Shown here in pieces: positions 1 to 6,049 of a stretch of DNA of 6,049 nucleotides; the first letter of the stretch is position 1, and every line of letters begins with the position of its first letter. Origin of the DNA: Flavobacteriales bacterium (GTDB taxonomy: Bacteria; Bacteroidota; Bacteroidia; Flavobacteriales_D; Sanyastnellaceae). The stretch spans positions 1 through 6,049 of the forward strand of contig CANGVU010000091.1 in assembly GCA_947457325.1 (NCBI GenBank), written 5' to 3'. The notes beneath the pieces are model-generated. The model had not been told where the DNA came from. It did no database searches and worked only from the letters and a program-made list of their open reading frames with translations. The position numbers and the translations under genes were made by a program.

Positions 1-580
1 ACTTTCCAGGAATAACAAAACCAATATAGAGGACCACTATGGAATCAATCAATTGCGATACCACCGTGCTGCCTGTGCTCCGCAAAGCGATGTAACGATT
101 ACCCGTTTTGTTTTTAATCCAATGAAAAACAGTTGTATCCAATAATTGCGATACAATAAATGCACAAATACTTCCCAAGATGATCCAAGGCGCTTGACCA
201 AAAATCAAGTTGTACTCCTTGTCGCCTGCCAAACCTGGAGCACTAACCAAAGTGGAAGATGGAATTTGTAACGACGCGTATACCAATAAAAAGCAATAAC
301 CAATCAGAATTGCTGTAATCCAAGACAAACGTTTCACTGCTTTCTCTCCGTAAAACTCATTCAACAAATCTGTCAGTATAAAAACAATGGGCCAAGGTAA
401 AACACCAACAATCGTAGTGAAAGGTCCAAAATGCCAATCAACCAAATTAAATTGCAATGGAACATCAATAAGTTTACTTGAAATCAATTCCGCTGTTACA
501 GCATTGGTAATCATCAATCCCGCAAGAAAGACAAAGGTCCATTCGCGGCGAGTAGGTTGAAAAGATGTTTGACTGAGCAT
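1..580 (-). CDS. Queuosine precursor transporter, VUT family (3' end cut by window edge)
   Basis: This is an inner-membrane protein of the VUT/queuosine-precursor transporter family (old name DUF165), which imports preQ0/preQ1-type precursors for the tRNA modification queuosine. I translated 193 residues from the ATG at 580-578; the C-terminus lies beyond base 1, and family members are usually about 220-250 residues, so perhaps 30-60 are missing. Visible hydrophobic segments lie near residues 14-32, 52-72, 86-106, 130-148 and 174-192. Family-type signatures are DLLNEFYGEK (71-80), a QLLDTTVF segment (about 145-152) and RSTGSTVVSQLIDS (167-180), the last being the best diagnostic. An in-frame TAA lies at 628-626 and the first ATG after it is at 580; an in-frame TTG directly before it (583-581) is a less likely start. 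The gene is divergent from the DUF5686 gene across 94 bp. The family assignment is confident; the exact substrate is inferred from the family. Confidence 0.88.
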   Translation of the reverse strand, partial: MLSQTSFQPTRREWTFVFLAGLMITNAVTAELISSKLIDVPLQFNLVDWHFGPFTTIVGVLPWPIVFILTDLLNEFYGEKAVKRLSWITAILIGYCFLLVYASLQIPSSTLVSAPGLAGDKEYNLIFGQAPWIILGSICAFIVSQLLDTTVFHWIKNKTGNRYIALRSTGSTVVSQLIDSIVVLYIGFVIPGK

Positions 581-621
581 CAATGGAGTAATTTGTGATG
601 AAATTAAGACAATCCCGCCAA

Positions 622-642
622 CTGATTATCATAAATTATCAG
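622..642. promoter_or_regulatory. Imperfect palindrome, possible operator between divergent genes
   Basis: A 21-bp imperfect inverted repeat has arms CTGATTAT (622-629) and ATTATCAG (635-642). Seven of eight arm positions pair, around a 5-bp centre. It lies in the 94-bp region between the divergent starts at 580 and 675, its centre 43 bp before the DUF5686 ATG and 52 bp before the transporter ATG. The same bases also hold a direct repeat, ATTATC at 625-630 and 635-640, exactly 10 bp apart. Both arrangements would suit a dimeric regulator, but the region is AT-rich and a chance palindrome is quite possible. Confidence 0.3.
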
Positions 643-662
643 ATTACAATTTGAACCTCATT

Positions 663-670
663 TAAATTTG
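663..670 (+). promoter_or_regulatory. TAnnTTTG box 4 nt before the DUF5686 start
   Basis: TAAATTTG matches the Bacteroidota -7 promoter consensus TAnnTTTG. It ends 4 nt before the ATG at 675, so if it is active, transcription would begin at or beside the start codon and the mRNA would be leaderless. No TTG or TTTG -33 element lies at the usual 17-23 nt spacing upstream; that interval is occupied by the right half of the palindrome at 622-642. It may be an activator-dependent promoter or a chance match in AT-rich DNA. Confidence 0.3.
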
Positions 671-674
671 CGCC

Positions 675-3344
675 ATGCGCTTCTGCTCCATCGCTCTTTT
701 ATTGTTACTGGGAGGATTCTCCCCATCCTATGGCGCATGGGTGAAAGGGCGTGTCACCGACCAAAAAGGGAACCCCATCCCCGGTAGTTATGTATGGCTA
801 GAGTCCAATCAGCAACAACAGGCCCGAGACATCTCCAACGGCAACGGGGAGTTTGCACTGAAGGCACCAGAAGGCAAATATTCCTTGCATTGCAAATCCC
901 TTGGGTTCAAGGAACATGCTGAAAAAATTCAATTGGGAAAAAATGAGGTGGTCATTCAAGTCGTCTTGGAGGAAGATGAGCTCATGCTGAATAGCCTCAA
1001 CATCAGCAGCAACCGCAGTGATTTCGCCAAATACCTGATGGAGAAGGCCGAAGAAAAACACACTTTTAACAAAGAAAATCATCCCACCATCACCCTCAAT
1101 GGTTACCAAAGGGTTAGTGTACAGGGACCTCCCATCGTTCCAAAGGGAGAAGACGCTGTATCTGACTCTGCCCAAAAAGAGGCTGAGGAAGAAATCGAAA
1201 AAGGAATAGACACCACCAAATGGGAATTGTTTTGGAGAAAACGATTCCCGCGATTGTACCGCAGAAGCGACTCCCTTGAATACGCCAAATTGCACAGTCC
1301 CGCTTACCGATTCATCAAAGATTCGATACCTGAATTCAGACAACAATGGCTATCTGAATTTGCTTCCAACCACCAGTTTGCCCCCAATGGAAAATACCAT
1401 GAAGACGTCAATGGATACAAGAGATACACGCCTTATCGTCCTTGGATTGAAGCCGCTGGGTTTAGTGTAGGATTTAATTACGGAGAAAAAACGATATGGT
1501 CAGACCGAGACAGATGGGAAGACCCATACAGTTTTGAGTCACGGGATGCCCTTGGTGAATTTGATTTGTTGGACCACCATCTCAACGTTCCCAAAGTGGC
1601 ACAGAAACTGATCCCATCGCCTTTTTCCAACCTAGGAAGAGCCACTTATCGCTACAACATTATCGATGTTCAAGAAAAGAAAGGCGGCAATGTGTTTTGT
1701 ATCCAAATACAACCCATCGTCAAAAAAGAAGCGCTCATCAATGCTCAAATTTGGATTCAAGATTCCACGTTTAACATTGAAAAAACCAAGTACCAGTTTA
1801 CCCCGAGAGCATTGACGTATTATCATCAATTTGAATTTGAAGAGGAATACTTGCAATGGCAAAACCGGTCTTTGCCCAAAAACCGTTCGATCCATTACAC
1901 CATCATCGAAAATCAAGATACCATATTGGGTAAAACAGAAATCCACTTTGACAACCCCATTCAATTGGAGACCTCCCCCAAAATAGGATTGGAAGTGCAA
2001 ACATTTGCAGATGATGCAGAAAAGAAAGAAGATGACTTTTGGCCCAATCAAAGACGTTTTCCGCTAGACTCGGTTGAAACCGCTTACCAAACGTTTTGTG
2101 ATAGCGTACAAAAAAAATACCTCAGTCCGCGCTACAAACAAATACGAGATTCATTGTACAACCAAGTTTCATTTTGGGATGTCACCCTCAATGGAATGGG
2201 CTTCAAAAACTCGTTCAAAGGTTATAGTTATTTCATCAACCCCCTAATTTCTCAGTTAAATTTCTGGGGTATTGGTGGCTACCGACATGTCTTTGGTGGT
2301 TCAGCTTCCAAAGAGATCAACGAGAAGAATAGAATTTCGATGAATGGTCGCATCAGTTACGGGGTGGCGAACAAGGATCTCGGTGCAGATGTGCGATTCA
2401 GCTGGGACTACAAGCCAGAGAAATACATGCGGACCAGCATTCAAGTGACCAATTTGTATGAGCAAATCAATGGCTATGCTTCACTGGCCACCATGTTCAG
2501 TCGAAGCAACTTTGTCAAAAGAGAGGGATTAACCATAGCACAAAGAATGGAGTTGGCCACCGGTTTATTCGGTGAAGTATCGCTGAGCCATATGCGCCAA
2601 CTTCCCATCAATACTTTGAAGCAAGACAATTGGTCAGGACAGGTATTTGGTGAAAACAACAAGCCCATTGATTTTGAAGACTACCTCAAAACAGAAGTTA
2701 GTCTTTTATTGCAATACCGCATTGGCCAACAATACTACCGCCGAAATGGCCGCAAATATTATCTGCCCAATCGCAATCCGGAGCTCTTTTTCACCTACCG
2801 GAAAGGCATTCCCCGCCTAGCCAAGAGTGAAGTCAATTTTGATTACGTGGAACTCTCCATCCGACAAAAATTTCGTATTCCTGTCCTGGGTGAAGGAGAA
2901 TGGGCTGCTTATGCTGGAACTTATCTGAACAAGAAAAGTTTACGACTCATGGAATATCGCTATTTCAGGGGATCTGACTTCTTTCTTTTCTCCGACCCCA
3001 CCAACAGTTTGCAATTGTTGGGCCCCACTTTCAGCACACCCAACGCTTTCTTCAAAGCCAATTACTTCCATCATTTCAACGGATTGCTCACCAATAAACT
3101 GCCGCTCATCCACCGATTAAAAATCACAGAGGCCGCAGGTGCAGCAACACTCATCATTGCTGACCAAAACTTTTACCACCAAGAATTGTATTTGGGAATG
3201 GAAAGGGTCTGTAGAATTAAAAAACAACTCTTCAGATTTGGTTTGTATGCCTGCACGTCAGACAACAACTTTGGATCTGCTCGTCTGACCTACAAATTCG
3301 GAATTTCCTTCTTCAATACTTTCGCCAAGAGTTGGACCTATTGA
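675..3344 (+). CDS. DUF5686 outer-membrane protein with carboxypeptidase-regulatory-like domain
   Basis: This 889-residue protein is probably an outer-membrane beta-barrel of unknown function. Residues 1-21 form a signal peptide (MRF, a leucine run, then a likely cut after SYGA); there is no lipobox. Residues about 23-105 are a carboxypeptidase-regulatory-like beta-sandwich (KGRVTDQKGNPIPGSYVWL, then GEFALKAPEGKYSL), as found before TonB-dependent receptors. The rest fits DUF5686: a helical segment near 115-130 (AKYLMEKAEEKH), a highly charged region at about 155-300, SPFSNLGRATYRYN near 315, an IQIQP...AQIWIQDS stretch, LSPRYKQIRDSLYNQVSFWD before the barrel, and alternating strands from about 515. 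The strand RLTYKFGISF (870-879) ends in Phe like a barrel-closing strand but is followed by ten more residues, ending in Tyr. The charged stretch at 155-300 is less familiar to me than the rest. The gene is divergent from the queuosine transporter and its stop overlaps that of nupG. Family confident; role unknown. Confidence 0.85.
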   Translation: MRFCSIALLLLLGGFSPSYGAWVKGRVTDQKGNPIPGSYVWLESNQQQQARDISNGNGEFALKAPEGKYSLHCKSLGFKEHAEKIQLGKNEVVIQVVLEEDELMLNSLNISSNRSDFAKYLMEKAEEKHTFNKENHPTITLNGYQRVSVQGPPIVPKGEDAVSDSAQKEAEEEIEKGIDTTKWELFWRKRFPRLYRRSDSLEYAKLHSPAYRFIKDSIPEFRQQWLSEFASNHQFAPNGKYHEDVNGYKRYTPYRPWIEAAGFSVGFNYGEKTIWSDRDRWEDPYSFESRDALGEFDLLDHHLNVPKVAQKLIPSPFSNLGRATYRYNIIDVQEKKGGNVFCIQIQPIVKKEALINAQIWIQDSTFNIEKTKYQFTPRALTYYHQFEFEEEYLQWQNRSLPKNRSIHYTIIENQDTILGKTEIHFDNPIQLETSPKIGLEVQTFADDAEKKEDDFWPNQRRFPLDSVETAYQTFCDSVQKKYLSPRYKQIRDSLYNQVSFWDVTLNGMGFKNSFKGYSYFINPLISQLNFWGIGGYRHVFGGSASKEINEKNRISMNGRISYGVANKDLGADVRFSWDYKPEKYMRTSIQVTNLYEQINGYASLATMFSRSNFVKREGLTIAQRMELATGLFGEVSLSHMRQLPINTLKQDNWSGQVFGENNKPIDFEDYLKTEVSLLLQYRIGQQYYRRNGRKYYLPNRNPELFFTYRKGIPRLAKSEVNFDYVELSIRQKFRIPVLGEGEWAAYAGTYLNKKSLRLMEYRYFRGSDFFLFSDPTNSLQLLGPTFSTPNAFFKANYFHHFNGLLTNKLPLIHRLKITEAAGAATLIIADQNFYHQELYLGMERVCRIKKQLFRFGLYACTSDNNFGSARLTYKFGISFFNTFAKSWTY

Positions 3345-4600
3345 GCCTGTACTTTTCGCTCGCGGAAAAGCATCAAGAACAAGATGGCGACTACTGCAGA
3401 ATATCCCGCGAAGGACAACCAAATGCCTGACCAATCCAAATGCGGGATGGACTGCCCTTCAGCATTGGTGGTGTAATGCGTAAAATAATGTTCAATCACC
3501 CACCCACTGACACGACTTCCCAAAACTGCGCCCAGTCCATTGACCATCATGGTAAATAAACCTTGCGCACTTGCACGGATAGATGGCTCAACACTTTTCT
3601 CAATGAACAACGAACCACTGATGTTGAAAAAATCAAAGGCCATCCCATAAATGATACAAGACAAAAGAATCATCCACAAACCATCTCCTGGATTTCCAAA
3701 TGCGAACAAGCCGAAACGCAACACCCAAGCCACCATACTGATCAACATGACCTGTTTAATGCCAAAGCGCTTCATGAAAAAAGGAATCGCCAAAATGAAA
3801 AGCGTTTCTGAAATCTGCGCCAATGAAGAAACAATGGCAGGATACTTCACCGCCATGGTATCGGCGTAGGCCGGATTGCCATCAAAGTCATGCAAGAAAA
3901 CATCACCGTAAGCATTGGTCAATTGCAATGCAGCGCCAAGCAACAAGGCAAACAAAAAGAAGACTGCATAATAACGATCCTTCAACATCTTAAAGGCATT
4001 TAAACCCAAGGCTTCCACCCACGATTTGCGTTCCAAGTCTTTGCCCAATGGAGGACAAGCCGGCAAGGTAAAGGCATAAGCCGCCAAAACAAAAGACACA
4101 GCACCGCCCAAATAAAATTGGAAAGCATCTGTTTCATGACCGGTTAAGCTGACGGTCCACAAAGCCACGATGAATCCAACCGTTCCCCAAACGCGAATAG
4201 GCGGAAATACTTTCACCACATCAATGCTTTTGTCTCTGGACAATATCGCGTACATCACAGTATTGGACATGGAGATGGTGGGCATGTAAAAAATCATGGT
4301 CAACAAAATTCTCCAAAACATCTCGTCTGGAGATTGCGCAGAAGGCACCAAAAACAAACCGATACCGCCCAATAAATGAAGAACGCCATAGAGTTTCTCT
4401 GCATTGATAAAACGATCGGACAAAATACCCGCAATGGCCGGCATGAACAAAGCAGAAATCCCCATGGTGGAGAAAATAACCCCAAACTGATCTGGTCCCC
4501 ATTGTTTGGTTTTGAACCAAAATGCACCAATGGTAATCAACCAACTTCCCCAAATAAAGAATTGCAAAAAGCTCAGCGCTGTCAAACGTAGTTTCATCAT
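3338..4600 (-). CDS. nupG: NupG-like nucleoside:H+ symporter (MFS)
   Basis: This is an inner-membrane proton-coupled nucleoside permease of the NHS family in the major facilitator superfamily, 420 residues against 418 in E. coli NupG, with 12 expected membrane helices. Compared from memory with E. coli NupG, long blocks agree: SFLQF..WGSW (10-20), FPPIR.WGT.GF (132-143), AQISETLFIL (261-270), AFDFFNISGS (321-330) and IRASAQG (341-347). Residues reported to line the uridine site of E. coli NupG have counterparts: R136, T140, F143, Q226, N229, Q262, E265 and F322, so nucleoside transport is likely retained. Two adjacent ATGs (4600-4598 and 4597-4595) could each start it; the first follows a TAnnTTTG box by 4 nt. 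The stop lies inside the last codons of the convergent DUF5686 gene. The acyltransferase-like gene is 22 bp upstream on the same strand. The xanthosine permease XapB is a paralogue, so the exact substrate range is open. Confidence 0.93.
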   Translation of the reverse strand: MMKLRLTALSFLQFFIWGSWLITIGAFWFKTKQWGPDQFGVIFSTMGISALFMPAIAGILSDRFINAEKLYGVLHLLGGIGLFLVPSAQSPDEMFWRILLTMIFYMPTISMSNTVMYAILSRDKSIDVVKVFPPIRVWGTVGFIVALWTVSLTGHETDAFQFYLGGAVSFVLAAYAFTLPACPPLGKDLERKSWVEALGLNAFKMLKDRYYAVFFLFALLLGAALQLTNAYGDVFLHDFDGNPAYADTMAVKYPAIVSSLAQISETLFILAIPFFMKRFGIKQVMLISMVAWVLRFGLFAFGNPGDGLWMILLSCIIYGMAFDFFNISGSLFIEKSVEPSIRASAQGLFTMMVNGLGAVLGSRVSGWVIEHYFTHYTTNAEGQSIPHLDWSGIWLSFAGYSAVVAILFLMLFRERKVQAQ

Positions 4601-4604
4601 ATTT

Positions 4605-4612
4605 CAAATATA
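4605..4612 (-). promoter_or_regulatory. TAnnTTTG box 4 nt before nupG
   Basis: On the minus strand TATATTTG (4612 to 4605) is an exact TAnnTTTG -7 element, in the 22-bp gap between the acyltransferase-like gene and nupG. A TTTG at 4638-4635, inside the end of the upstream gene, lies 22 nt before it, within the looser spacing described for flavobacterial promoters. The predicted transcript would begin at or next to the nupG ATG, implying a leaderless mRNA. If real, nupG has its own promoter in addition to any read-through from upstream. Confidence 0.35.
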
Positions 4613-4622
4613 GGGAAAGAGA

Positions 4623-5828
4623 CTACTTTTTGGACAAAAACAACTTGCTTCTACTGGTCCATACCCAAACCAATAAAAAGAAACCAGCAATTATCAGTGC
4701 TGACAATCCCCAAGATTGCTCAGGAGAGAAATTCTCTGACCAAGCCTTCAAAGGCAAACCAAATCCCAATAAACCCTCATAAATCAACATCACATGAACG
4801 ATATAAATCAGCAAAGTGTTCTGTCCCATTCGCAAAAACAAATTGTCCTTAAAAACAAAAATTTTATTGATCCAAATCAACACGCCCAACACCATTAAGA
4901 CATATCCCAATCCAATCAGCGCATCTTTGTTGCTCAACTGAATATTGACATTGGCCAAACCCAATTGTTGAATGACAAAATCCAATCCCCAGAGAATGTA
5001 ATACGCATCGCGGACCAAAACATAGCCCAATAAAGTGAGCAAAAAAGCAGTGCCATAGCGCAAGACATGACGCTCATACACCCGGAGCAAATGCCCCATT
5101 CCTGCACCAAAAAGCGTGTAACCGCTGAAACGAATAAAACTGAAATCTGAGTACTGACCATAAAAGAAGTTTTGAATCCATTTGGGCCAATCTGCAGGAC
5201 GATAAACAACTTGCGCTTGAAGACCTTGATTCACCCATTCTCTTTGTTGGTGAATATAGAATTCTTGGTAACCATTACAGATCAAAATCAGAAAAGCACC
5301 TGCAAAAGCCCAAAGGTAAAAAGGCAACCGCGTCAGTTTTGAAAGACCGAATAACAACAGGATTAAGAAAATCGCCACACCAATGGACTGCAAAACATGA
5401 AACGCCATAAGCCAATCTGTGTGATAAGTCGACCCATCCAACCAGCAAGAAATCAAATTGCGCAAATGCAATTGCAACAGATAACCCCACAGGATCAATT
5501 CCAACACCCTTTTATATCCTTTTCTTACGCGGTTGTTTTGCCAATAACCTCCTTGCTCCTTTGGGGATGACAACAAGTAGGCAAAGACAATTCCTGAGAT
5601 GGTAAAAAACAATGGCGAGGTATAACCGTGCAAATGCTGCCAGAACACATACCAATCGGTATTCAATGCGCGATAGTCTGGCGAAAGTAGCTCACCTGTG
5701 ATATGGCCTTCCAGCATCAAAAGGATGGCAATGGATCGGGCCATGTCAATGAAGACCAATCTCGGTGCAGGTTTAGGATGAACGGATGAATTCAAATCAA
5801 GACAAAAATAATGTTTTTCGGTTTTCAA
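4623..5828 (-). CDS. Multi-pass membrane acyltransferase-like protein (HGSNAT/DUF1624 type)
   Basis: This 401-residue membrane protein has about ten hydrophobic segments. The N-terminal pattern RLVFIDMARSIAILLMLEGH (23-42), then WQHLHGYTSPLFFTISG (63-79), resembles the catalytic domain of heparan-alpha-glucosaminide N-acetyltransferase (DUF1624) and related AT3/YeiB-like proteins, which move acyl groups across membranes. Supporting blocks are RVLELILWGYLLQL (107-120), FHVLQSIG (143-150), FIRFSGYTLFGAGMGHLL (231-248) and RMGQNTLLIYIVHVMLIY (333-350). His42 and His67 are candidate catalytic residues by position; I cannot prove this. No ATG lies between the upstream stop and Met29 (5744-5742). 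Starting at Met29 would remove the Arg23/Asp28 part of the family pattern, so the TTG at 5828-5826 is preferred, with an in-frame TTG at 5795-5793 as the alternative. nupG follows after 22 bp, suggesting an operon. The acyl acceptor is unknown. Confidence 0.72.
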   Translation of the reverse strand: MKTEKHYFCLDLNSSVHPKPAPRLVFIDMARSIAILLMLEGHITGELLSPDYRALNTDWYVFWQHLHGYTSPLFFTISGIVFAYLLSSPKEQGGYWQNNRVRKGYKRVLELILWGYLLQLHLRNLISCWLDGSTYHTDWLMAFHVLQSIGVAIFLILLLFGLSKLTRLPFYLWAFAGAFLILICNGYQEFYIHQQREWVNQGLQAQVVYRPADWPKWIQNFFYGQYSDFSFIRFSGYTLFGAGMGHLLRVYERHVLRYGTAFLLTLLGYVLVRDAYYILWGLDFVIQQLGLANVNIQLSNKDALIGLGYVLMVLGVLIWINKIFVFKDNLFLRMGQNTLLIYIVHVMLIYEGLLGFGLPLKAWSENFSPEQSWGLSALIIAGFFLLVWVWTSRSKLFLSKK

Positions 5829-5872
5829 TGGTTAACAGCTTATCAGCTGCAGCAATATTTGTCTCTGGTCTA

Positions 5873-6049
5873 TTAGGATTTCTTCTTCGTTCTTTTTTCT
5901 AAAAATTTCAGGCTCTCCAAATAATCTCGTTCAACTTCGCCAATTGTTTTTTGCTGATACTTCTTGTATTCTTTGGTTGCTTTCTCAACCGCTTGTTCAT
6001 GGCTTACTGCGCCAGCTCCTTGCAAAAGATTTTCTCCGCTCATCGTTAA
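5873..6049 (-). CDS. C-terminal end of a RhuM-like family protein (5' end cut by window edge)
   Basis: The last 58 codons of an open frame enter from the right edge and end at TAA (5875-5873). The residues include LTMSGENLLQGAGAVSHEQA, then EKATKEYKKYQ and VERDYLESLKFLEK, and finish with a lysine-rich tail (RTKKKS). The AG-x-VSHE-x-A...A-x-x-EY pattern followed by a charged helix resembles the C-terminus of virulence RhuM family proteins, named after a gene in Salmonella pathogenicity island 3 and widespread in bacteria with unclear function. An ATG at 6043-6041 could in principle start a 56-residue small protein, but the frame is open through it to the edge and the similarity extends before it, so a truncated larger gene is more likely. 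Predicted soluble and helical. The acyltransferase-like gene begins 44 bp downstream on the same strand. The assignment rests on a short tail, so it is tentative. Confidence 0.6.
   Translation of the reverse strand, partial: LTMSGENLLQGAGAVSHEQAVEKATKEYKKYQQKTIGEVERDYLESLKFLEKRTKKKS

Noticed and set aside
581..674. A riboswitch or preQ1 aptamer controlling the queuosine transporter
   Set aside because: The leader is only 94 bp, AT-rich, and shows no C-rich or pseudoknot-like aptamer pattern that I can recognise.
798..1346. A 182-codon open frame antisense to the DUF5686 gene
   Set aside because: It lies wholly inside a well-supported gene, its translation is a low-complexity Phe/Leu/Val-rich shadow with no recognisable motif, and no promoter-like signal precedes it.
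1632..2051. A 139-codon antisense open frame within the DUF5686 gene
   Set aside because: Same reasoning: no domain, hydrophobic and Phe-rich composition typical of the reverse complement of this coding sequence.
4221..4607. A 128-codon frame overlapping the 5' part of nupG on the same strand
   Set aside because: The nupG frame matches the family over its full length; the alternative frame has no family resemblance.
5836..5849. Small hairpin CAGCT-TATC-AGCTG between the RhuM-like and acyltransferase-like genes, considered as a terminator
   Set aside because: The stem is only 5 bp and no T-run follows on the minus strand, so it does not look like an intrinsic terminator.
5873..6043. An independent 56-residue small protein starting at the ATG at 6043
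   Set aside because: The frame stays open through this ATG to the window edge, and the resemblance to the RhuM C-terminus starts before the Met, so it is better read as the tail of a larger gene.

Overview
The window reads as ordinary chromosome of a Bacteroidota bacterium. The evidence is a large outer-membrane protein of the DUF5686 type with a carboxypeptidase-regulatory-like N-terminal domain (an architecture typical of that phylum), moderate-to-low GC, no clear Shine-Dalgarno sequences before the starts, and TAnnTTTG motifs resembling the Bacteroidota -7 promoter element. I cannot name a genus.

Layout, left to right: (1) the 5' two-thirds or more of a queuosine-precursor (VUT family) transporter on the minus strand, cut by the left edge; (2) a 94-bp divergent intergenic region with an imperfect palindrome; (3) a complete 889-residue DUF5686 outer-membrane protein gene on the plus strand; (4) a complete NupG-type nucleoside:H+ symporter gene on the minus strand, whose stop overlaps the DUF5686 stop by 7 bp tail to tail; (5) 22 bp upstream of nupG, a 401-residue multi-pass membrane protein resembling the HGSNAT/DUF1624 acyltransferase group, apparently starting at TTG; (6) the last 58 codons of a gene whose product looks like the C-terminus of a virulence RhuM family protein, cut by the right edge. 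There is no gene-free stretch longer than 94 bp.

The three right-hand genes (RhuM-like, acyltransferase-like, nupG) share the minus strand with gaps of 44 and 22 bp and may be co-transcribed, although a promoter-like box lies directly before nupG. Two of the genes are transporters of nucleoside-like compounds (queuosine precursor; nucleosides), but they are separated by the convergent DUF5686 gene, so a joint pathway is only a suggestion. I found no rRNA, tRNA, CRISPR array, insertion sequence or recognisable new defence system. The most interesting signals are regulatory: the same TAnnTTTG motif exactly 4 nt before the ATG of two unrelated genes, and a palindrome placed where an activator would sit for one of them.
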